Shown here one piece after another: positions 1 through 4,013 of a stretch of 22,235 bases of DNA. Positions within the stretch are counted from its first letter, which is position 1, and each line of letters starts with the position of its first letter. Under the pieces are notes generated by a model, which was not told the DNA's origin, made no database searches, and saw nothing but the letters and a program-made list of their open reading frames with translations. Location: IMG/VR virus record IMGVR_UViG_3300042565_002652, positions 1 through 22,235 of that record. One strand, 5' to 3'. This DNA comes from a virus. The position numbers and the translations under genes are program-made.

Positions 1-98
1 GCCGTCACAATCCGCCACGGTTAGAGTCACAAACTATCTGCGCCAATGATAAGCGGCCCTGCTATCACGTTTCGCAAGCGAGCGAAGCGAGCGCCGCG

Positions 99-123
99 AA
101 AAAGCCCGGCACAGTGGCCGGGC
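99..123 (-). terminator. Rho-independent terminator
   Basis: Read on the minus strand, a 7-bp perfect stem (GCCCGGC / GCCGGGC) with a 6-nt loop is followed at once by five Ts. It lies 23 bases past the stop of the leftward gene ending at 146, so it closes that transcription unit. The DNA just beyond it (70-95) is rich in GCGAGCGAAG-type words and holds no convincing gene. Confidence 0.85.
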
Positions 124-145
124 CGTTGATCGGTGGGCGCTGGAA

Positions 146-538
146 TCAGTCACCCCACCAGAACTGCGCAGCCCAGGCATCCAATACGCCGGAACCGATG
201 GCGCGGTATTCAGCCCACGGGGTGCCCCAATCTTGGTATTCCATACGGGCAGACTCTGGGCAGTTGAAGCGCCCCAATTCGCCGACAATCCGTAAGCCGG
301 GGCCTCCAGTGCTCAACAGGATGCAGAACTGGGCAGGCTTGAGCGGTTCGCCTAGTTCGCTCCAGTGGCTGCGAACTGCCAGGCTTAGCGGCGATTCTTG
401 GATCTCCTCCCGGATAGCCTCATAAGCCGCGTCCGAGTCTTGGCAAGCAGTCTTAAGACGTTCCAGTTGCGAAAGGATTGTTTCGCACCATGCTGCGGCG
501 TTGGCTGCGGCGTGGTTCTCTGTTGTGGTTGTGGTCAT
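146..538 (-). CDS. Hypothetical phage protein, 130 aa
   Basis: I do not recognise this protein. It begins with a Thr-rich stretch followed by an Ala-rich helix. The middle (residues about 20-60) is acidic and helical, and the C-terminal half is rich in Trp and Gly (EYQDWGTPW, WAAQFWWGD). There is no signal peptide, membrane segment or catalytic motif. The ATG at 538 has only a weak AGGA 9 bases upstream. It is the last gene of a leftward unit and is followed by a strong terminator at 99-123. The coding-like composition and the terminator position support a real gene. Function unknown. Confidence 0.7.
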   Translation of the reverse strand: MTTTTTENHAAANAAAWCETILSQLERLKTACQDSDAAYEAIREEIQESPLSLAVRSHWSELGEPLKPAQFCILLSTGGPGLRIVGELGRFNCPESARMEYQDWGTPWAEYRAIGSGVLDAWAAQFWWGD

Positions 539-598
539 GGGGTGAGTCCTAGTGGTTGGGGTCTCGTGTGCAATGGTAGAACCGCTAGCGGCCCGGCG

Positions 599-868
599 TC
601 AAGGGTGCCAGTTAGCGGCGGCGGTCACCGCATCCCAAACAGTGTGGGGGCGGTGGTTGTAGGTATAGTCCACCAGCTGGCCCAGGATCTTGTACTGGCG
701 CTCCATGGTGTCGTGGGCGTCGATGTAGCGGCCCGAGCGGTGGTGGGCAGACATGCAGACGATCCAAGCGGCGTCGAATTTGGCGGCATGGTGCCGGGTG
801 ACATCCACCAGCTGCTGATCGGTGAGCTGATCGAACAGGGCTTGTGGGTGCGGTGTTGCGGTGTGCAT
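599..868 (-). CDS. Hypothetical protein, 89 aa
   Basis: Unrecognised small soluble protein, rich in His and Asp (TRHHAAKFDAAWIVCMSAHHRSG), probably helical. The open frame reaches a GTG at 931, which would give 110 aa. I chose the ATG at 868 because a promoter-like pair (TTGCGA, 17 bp, TACAGT at 895-923) lies inside that longer version and predicts a transcript starting near 888. Neither start has a clear ribosome-binding site. The His-rich stretch could bind metal, but no known motif is present. The gene lies 60 bases upstream of the next leftward gene and is probably cotranscribed with it. Confidence 0.55.
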   Translation of the reverse strand: MHTATPHPQALFDQLTDQQLVDVTRHHAAKFDAAWIVCMSAHHRSGRYIDAHDTMERQYKILGQLVDYTYNHRPHTVWDAVTAAANWHP

Positions 869-894
869 GGCAGGGTTTGCCGAAGTGCCCCCAT

Positions 895-923
895 ACTGTA
901 TGTCATAGGTAGCGATTTCGCAA
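895..923 (-). promoter_or_regulatory. Candidate sigma70-type promoter, leftward
   Basis: On the minus strand TTGCGA (918-923) is separated by exactly 17 bp from TACAGT (895-900). The predicted start, near 888, is about 20 bases before the ATG at 868. The match is good but not perfect: two mismatches to consensus in each hexamer. Confidence 0.45.
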
Positions 924-944
924 GATTGCACCCGGTGCTACTGT
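916..944 (+). promoter_or_regulatory. Weak candidate promoter, rightward
   Basis: TTTCGC (916-921), 17 bp, TACTGT (939-944) lies 29 bases before the ATG at 973. Its -35 overlaps that of the leftward promoter at 895-923, which would make a compact divergent pair. The hexamers are poor, so this rests mainly on position between two divergent genes. Confidence 0.28.
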
Positions 945-972
945 TTAACGGCACACCCCAACCCAGGGACCC

Positions 973-1200
973 ATGCCGCCTGACTTTGGCAACCGACCGC
1001 TAGGCCCGCTCCAGCGGAACTGGCTCAACTTCCTCCGCCGCAATCCCGGCCCGCACTTTGTGGCGATGCCCCAGCGTGATCACCGAATCGCGGAATCGCT
1101 GCAGGCCCGGGGCCTGATCACGATGGCCCCAGCTGCCATCACCGACCCTAAGGGGCTCCCGGTGTACACCCTCGAAGCGGTGGAGGCGCCCCAGCCATGA
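973..1200 (+). CDS. Hypothetical protein, 75 aa, winged-helix-like
   Basis: Unknown protein. Residues about 10-55 (LGPLQRNWLNFLRRN, then IAESLQARGLITM) look like the small winged-helix folds in which a recognition helix ends in a 'ARGLI' turn before a short wing. That is a pattern impression only. An AGGGA lies 5 bases before the ATG. The stop overlaps the next gene's start in an ATGA at 1197-1200, so the two are almost certainly translated together. The gene runs against its leftward neighbours on both sides. Confidence 0.6.
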   Translation: MPPDFGNRPLGPLQRNWLNFLRRNPGPHFVAMPQRDHRIAESLQARGLITMAPAAITDPKGLPVYTLEAVEAPQP

Positions 1201-1625
1201 GCGGCGGCGAATGGAACACCACCAGGGAACGGAAGCGTTCCAGGGAAGCGGAGCGCGAAGCTGCCCGCCGCCTCAAGATCGAATGGGCAGACAAGCTGTG
1301 GCTGGCCCAGAACCACCCCTGTGATGATGCGGTGCTGGCGTGGCTGTCAGAGCACCGGGGGGAAGCCTCGAAAGTAGGCTCCAGCCGTTGGAACCTGGAG
1401 ACCTTGCCAGACCTTCACAACAGGCAGCAGAAGCTGCGGCAGGTTGCAGCGTTCCAGGCGGTTTTAGATCGCGCCAGTATCAGCCAGCAGACCCTCACTG
1501 CTGAGGCGGTGCTGGCGGCTGGGAGTTTTCCCCAGAATCCCCAGATTGAATCTGCGGGAACAGAAAAACGCCGCGCCAGGTCTGATAAGGGCAAGGCCCG
1601 GCCATCCCGCCGGCGTTCCAGCTAG
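1197..1625 (+). CDS. Hypothetical basic protein, 142 aa
   Basis: Unrecognised. The N-terminus (about residues 8-30) is a highly charged Arg/Glu helix (TRERKRSREAEREAARR). A helical middle contains WLSEHRGEASKVGSSRWN, and the C-terminal 30 residues are a basic, probably disordered tail (KRRARSDKGKARPSRRRSS) that could contact nucleic acid. The start overlaps the upstream stop by 4 bases (ATGA). The stop codon lies in CTAG at 1622-1625, shared with the stop of the convergent HNH gene. No family could be assigned. Confidence 0.6.
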   Translation: MSGGEWNTTRERKRSREAEREAARRLKIEWADKLWLAQNHPCDDAVLAWLSEHRGEASKVGSSRWNLETLPDLHNRQQKLRQVAAFQAVLDRASISQQTLTAEAVLAAGSFPQNPQIESAGTEKRRARSDKGKARPSRRRSS

Positions 1626-2089
1626 GTCTGACCTTTAAGGGCACAGGTTCGCCAGTAGGCAGCCTGTGCCTCTTCTTTTGTCTTGAAGCTGCCTAAATAC
1701 GTGTTCACTCCATCTATGTTGATCTGGGCTCGCCAGTGCCTGTGCTCTTTGTTCCAGTAGGCCCCAGCGAAGTTGCGGCGGTTCTGCTGGTTGATGCGGC
1801 AGGTTACATCCCGCAGGTTCCAAGCTCGATTGTCTGTGGGGTCGTGGTTGATGTGGTCGATCTCATGAATGGGCCATTCACCAGTGCACCACGCCCATAC
1901 CACCCTGCCGTAAGGTCGTTGAATGGGCCTGCCGTTGTACCAGACAGTCATCCGCAGGTAACCCTGGCGGTTCTTGAATCCTTTAACCGGCTTTCCAGTT
2001 GTCCTGCTGATTAACTTCCCAGTGAATGGGTTGTAATCGTATAGATCCCACAAGCGTTGAATGGGGATCTGGCGTACTACAGTGGTCAT
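1622..2089 (-). CDS. HNH homing-type endonuclease with AP2-like DNA-binding domain
   Basis: This is a free-standing phage HNH endonuclease of 155 aa. The HNH_3-type core spans residues about 60-105: a WAW..GEWP segment, then IDHINHD with D78-H79 and N81, followed by DNR..NLRD (N87, N91) and a trailing N..N. The C-terminal part, about 108-147 (GAYWNKEHRHWRAQI, then YLGSFKTKEEAQAAY), matches the AP2-like DNA-binding module that often follows HNH_3. Such enzymes nick or cut phage DNA and spread by gene conversion. It has its own extended -10 promoter (2148-2156) and a hairpin in the leader (2116-2142), as expected of a mobile gene inserted beside the nuclease gene. The usual first His of the HNH motif is not obvious, so activity is not assured. 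Confidence 0.88.
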   Translation of the reverse strand: MTTVVRQIPIQRLWDLYDYNPFTGKLISRTTGKPVKGFKNRQGYLRMTVWYNGRPIQRPYGRVVWAWCTGEWPIHEIDHINHDPTDNRAWNLRDVTCRINQQNRRNFAGAYWNKEHRHWRAQINIDGVNTYLGSFKTKEEAQAAYWRTCALKGQT

Positions 2090-2115
2090 GACGGCCTGTT
2101 AGAGAGGTTGTCCGG

Positions 2116-2142
2116 CCTGAGGTGGTTCCAGCCACGCTCAGG
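2116..2142 (-). promoter_or_regulatory. Leader hairpin before the HNH gene
   Basis: In the leftward leader, CCTGAG and GTGG (one unpaired C between them) pair with CCAC and CTCAGG around a 6-nt loop, giving 10 bp. It sits between the promoter (2148-2156) and the ATG at 2089. No U-run follows, so it is not a standard terminator. A role in damping translation or transcript stability is inference. Confidence 0.5.
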
Positions 2143-2147
2143 CAACC

Positions 2148-2156
2148 ATTGTACCA
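2148..2156 (-). promoter_or_regulatory. Extended -10 promoter for the HNH gene
   Basis: TGGTACAAT on the minus strand is an extended -10 (TG-N-TACAAT, one mismatch to TATAAT) in the non-coding gap between two leftward genes. No good -35 is present, which is normal for this promoter class. The same ACTGGTA context recurs before the RecB-like nuclease (3029-3037). Confidence 0.5.
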
Positions 2157-2163
2157 GTGGATC

Positions 2164-3006
2164 TCAAGCTGAGACTTGAGTGGGATTCTGGAGAGCTGCG
2201 TAATACTGCTCCACCCTGGTCATGAATGACTCCTCAGCCTGTTCTAGTTCGCTTGTAGTCATCCAATGAACGTTAGGCTTGCCACAACGCCGGGCTAAAA
2301 CAATAGCTGCCCCAGTGGGTTTGAGGCCTGTTAAATGTTTCAAGCCTAAAGAATAAGCACCACACTGGTCAATATATGAATGGCCGGGAGGTAAACGTTC
2401 CAGGCCATCTTCGTCCGGTTTAGTTTTTCTGGAGACACTTGTTTTCCAGTCCATAAGAACCAATGCACTGTTTTTTATGCCTAGTAGTGCATCACAGGTG
2501 CCCGCAAATCCTGCTGGATGATGTATAGAAAACTCACTGGCGAAAATTTCGGTGACGTTTTCAGCGATCCAGTCACACAAACCCCTGGCGTAACCTGCTG
2601 CGCTCCAGCCGACTCTGGGTACGTTTGGACGGACGCGGTTTAGAGCCCACTTAGTAAGGGGGGCAGGAATCCGCGCCAAGCCTTGGTCGTCCCAGTGAAT
2701 GGCATTGCGTTTGTTGGCTGCAGATCGTGCCAGCTGCATGGAGCACTTCAGTAAATACTCCGCCTGACTGTGGGCCATGTTGCCTCGGGTGGCGGCAACG
2801 TTGCGCTGGCAGCTTGCCTCGACTGGTCCCAGGCGGGCTTCCCAACGCTCCAGCCCGGTTTTGTCGCTTGTTTCCTTCAGGATGTGTGTAACACTATGGT
2901 ATACATTACCTTTGATGTCCCGGTAGACCCGGAAGGGGCCTGAATTATCTTGCTCCAGCCTCCACTTACGCAGTCCTGCCAGCGTGTCTTGGGTGTTGGA
3001 GGCCAT
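2164..3006 (-). CDS. PD-(D/E)XK (RecB/Cas4-like) exonuclease
   Basis: A single-domain PD-(D/E)XK nuclease of 280 aa, the kind phages use for DNA end processing and recombination. Numbering from the ATG at 3006, the motifs run in order: H79 and E83 in an AHSQAEYLL helix, E158 (ASEFSIHH), GxxGTCD ending at D172, the DWK triad D186-W187-K188, and QCGAYSLG (Q214, Y218). This is the complete RecB-type core. The frame continues to a TTG at 3024, but an extended -10 (TGGTATTAT, 3029-3037) puts the transcript start near 3022. GGGAAAG lies 9 bases before the ATG, so the ATG is preferred. The gene is downstream of the ssDNA-binding protein gene but separated from it by a terminator. Confidence 0.88.
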   Translation of the reverse strand: MASNTQDTLAGLRKWRLEQDNSGPFRVYRDIKGNVYHSVTHILKETSDKTGLERWEARLGPVEASCQRNVAATRGNMAHSQAEYLLKCSMQLARSAANKRNAIHWDDQGLARIPAPLTKWALNRVRPNVPRVGWSAAGYARGLCDWIAENVTEIFASEFSIHHPAGFAGTCDALLGIKNSALVLMDWKTSVSRKTKPDEDGLERLPPGHSYIDQCGAYSLGLKHLTGLKPTGAAIVLARRCGKPNVHWMTTSELEQAEESFMTRVEQYYAALQNPTQVSA

Positions 3007-3028
3007 GAAGTTATTCTTTCCCAATCTG

Positions 3029-3037
3029 ATAATACCA
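3029..3037 (-). promoter_or_regulatory. Extended -10 promoter for the RecB-like nuclease
   Basis: TGGTATTAT on the minus strand (TG-N-TATTAT, one mismatch to TATAAT) lies 3 bases past the U-run of the terminator at 3040-3065. The predicted transcript starts near 3022, just ahead of GGGAAAG and the ATG at 3006. Confidence 0.5.
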
Positions 3038-3039
3038 GT

Positions 3040-3065
3040 AAAAAGCCCCCTGGGTTAGAGGGGGC
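3040..3065 (-). terminator. Rho-independent terminator
   Basis: On the minus strand a perfect 7-bp stem (GCCCCCT / AGGGGGC) with a 7-nt loop is followed by five Ts. It lies 8 bases past the stop of the small gene ending at 3074, so it ends the leftward SSB transcription unit. Confidence 0.85.
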
Positions 3066-3073
3066 GGTGAGAT

Positions 3074-3283
3074 TTAGCTAAAGCGGCTAGTCCAGTCCCC
3101 GCAACCGTCGGAATTAGACACAGAGGGCCAATCAGTCCAACGGGTTAAATCGGCAGCGTTTACCGATGAGGTGTAGGGAAAAGGTGCATGTCTGTGGCAT
3201 GTACCTGAGTCGCCTTCTACATAGACCTCGGAATCAAAATCCCATCCCCAACGGCAGGTGTAACACTTTTGATCTTCGGTCAT
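3074..3283 (-). CDS. Small Cys-rich, probably metal-binding protein, 69 aa
   Basis: The open frame extends further upstream, but that part only mirrors the SSB gene in another frame. The ATG at 3283 is 2 bases after the SSB stop, so translational coupling sets the start. The protein has CYTCRWGW near residues 7-14, CHRH near the middle and DGCGDW near the end. This CxxC...C.RH...C spacing resembles small zinc- or iron-binding modules, and 'TCHR.AP' resembles short Cys-rich phage proteins. No family can be named with confidence. A terminator follows directly at 3040-3065. Confidence 0.65.
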   Translation of the reverse strand: MTEDQKCYTCRWGWDFDSEVYVEGDSGTCHRHAPFPYTSSVNAADLTRWTDWPSVSNSDGCGDWTSRFS

Positions 3284-3285
3284 TG

Positions 3286-3867
3286 TCAGGCAGCCTTGAA
3301 GGGGTTGCCTCCCGTGAGAAGTCGGGAGATGTCGAAGCCTTCGGCCTTGGCTTCCAGCCAAGCGGCATCGACGTGCTCTTGGCTGCCCTTCTTGCGGGGG
3401 ACTGGGCGGACGGTGTACTCGGTGAGCAGGCCGCTGCCCTTCTTGCTGATCGTGAAGTCCCACTCCAGCAGGTTCTCGTAGTCCTCCATCTGGGAGATCT
3501 GGTCGATTTCCTTGAGGATGGACTTTTGGGTGATCTGCAGGACCTGGACTTTGCCGGACTCGTAGTTGTAGACCGGGCAGGCGATGGCAAACTTCACGTC
3601 GGCGGTGCCAGGGCCGCCGCGGCCTTCGCGGGGCTCGAACTCGCCCATCTCAGTCGTCACGTCCTCGATGGTGGGCTCGTAGTCAAAGCGGAAGGGCTTG
3701 GAGGCGCCGTTGGCTTGGCCCCAGCACTCGTAAAACTCCAGGGGTTCGTCGGTAAGGAGGGCGAACCGTACGGAGCCGCCGTCGGGGAGCTTGCTGAGGC
3801 TGAGGTAGCCGCCGCCGGTGCTGTTGGACGTAACAGCAGCAGAGGCTTGCTTGGAAAGGAAAGGCAT
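3286..3867 (-). CDS. Probable single-stranded DNA-binding protein, 193 aa
   Basis: This looks like the phage SSB (gp32/OB-fold-like) group. After a flexible Ser/Gly-rich start comes LPDGGSVRFALLTDEPLEFYECW (29-49, written in parts: a strand-rich segment), then KFAIACPVYNYESGKVQVLQ near 92-111. A helix with ITQKSILKEIDQI and a strand pair LEWDFTISKKGSGLLTEYTV (135-153) follow. The 'Q-I-T-Q-K-x-I' helix followed by 'G-x-G-L-x-T-x-Y-x-V-x-P' is what I recall from phage SSBs. Unusually there is no acidic C-terminal tail; it ends GGNPFKAA. The ATG at 3867 is preferred to a more upstream ATG because the extra N-terminus is basic, non-conserved-looking and crosses the divergent control region. It lies opposite the primase-helicase gene. 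Confidence 0.65.
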   Translation of the reverse strand: MPFLSKQASAAVTSNSTGGGYLSLSKLPDGGSVRFALLTDEPLEFYECWGQANGASKPFRFDYEPTIEDVTTEMGEFEPREGRGGPGTADVKFAIACPVYNYESGKVQVLQITQKSILKEIDQISQMEDYENLLEWDFTISKKGSGLLTEYTVRPVPRKKGSQEHVDAAWLEAKAEGFDISRLLTGGNPFKAA

Positions 3868-3926
3868 TGGTGTTTCCGGTGTTTTGGTGGTCGCCCGAGG
3901 GCAACGTCTATGACAGTAACACGGGA

Positions 3927-3953
3927 TTGACGGGACGGCTAGCCTAGTAAAAC
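3927..3953 (+). promoter_or_regulatory. Candidate rightward promoter in the SSB/primase divergent region
   Basis: The 146-bp gap 3868-4013 separates divergent replication genes. TTGACG (3927-3932, one mismatch) and TAAAAC (3948-3953) are spaced 15 bp apart, shorter than ideal. The 8-bp palindrome GGCTAGCC (3937-3944) sits between them where a repressor could bind. A leftward promoter for the SSB must also lie here, but I see no convincing hexamers. Confidence 0.3.
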
Positions 3954-4013
3954 GCCCCAGCCGCGGAAGGCGGCCAGGGCGCAAGTCAAACATTCCTGTA
4001 GGAGTCTAACACT

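Noticed and set aside
582-591. Perfect 10-bp palindrome CCGCTAGCGG between the first two leftward genes
   Set aside because: Could be an operator, but it is single, short and GC-rich, with no paired site or promoter beside it.
625-954. Alternative 109-codon minus-strand frame over the 599-868 gene
   Set aside because: Ser/Thr/Pro-rich translation without folded character; the 599-868 frame has more natural composition and a promoter placed for it.
398-1003. 201-codon open frame on the plus strand
   Set aside because: Covers two leftward genes and a promoter region; Gly/Val/Cys-rich composition typical of an antisense frame. The leftward genes end in a proper terminator.
3166-3930. 254-codon open frame on the plus strand
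   Set aside because: Antisense to the SSB and Cys-rich genes; it is Gly/Ala/Leu/Val low-complexity and would run through the divergent control region.
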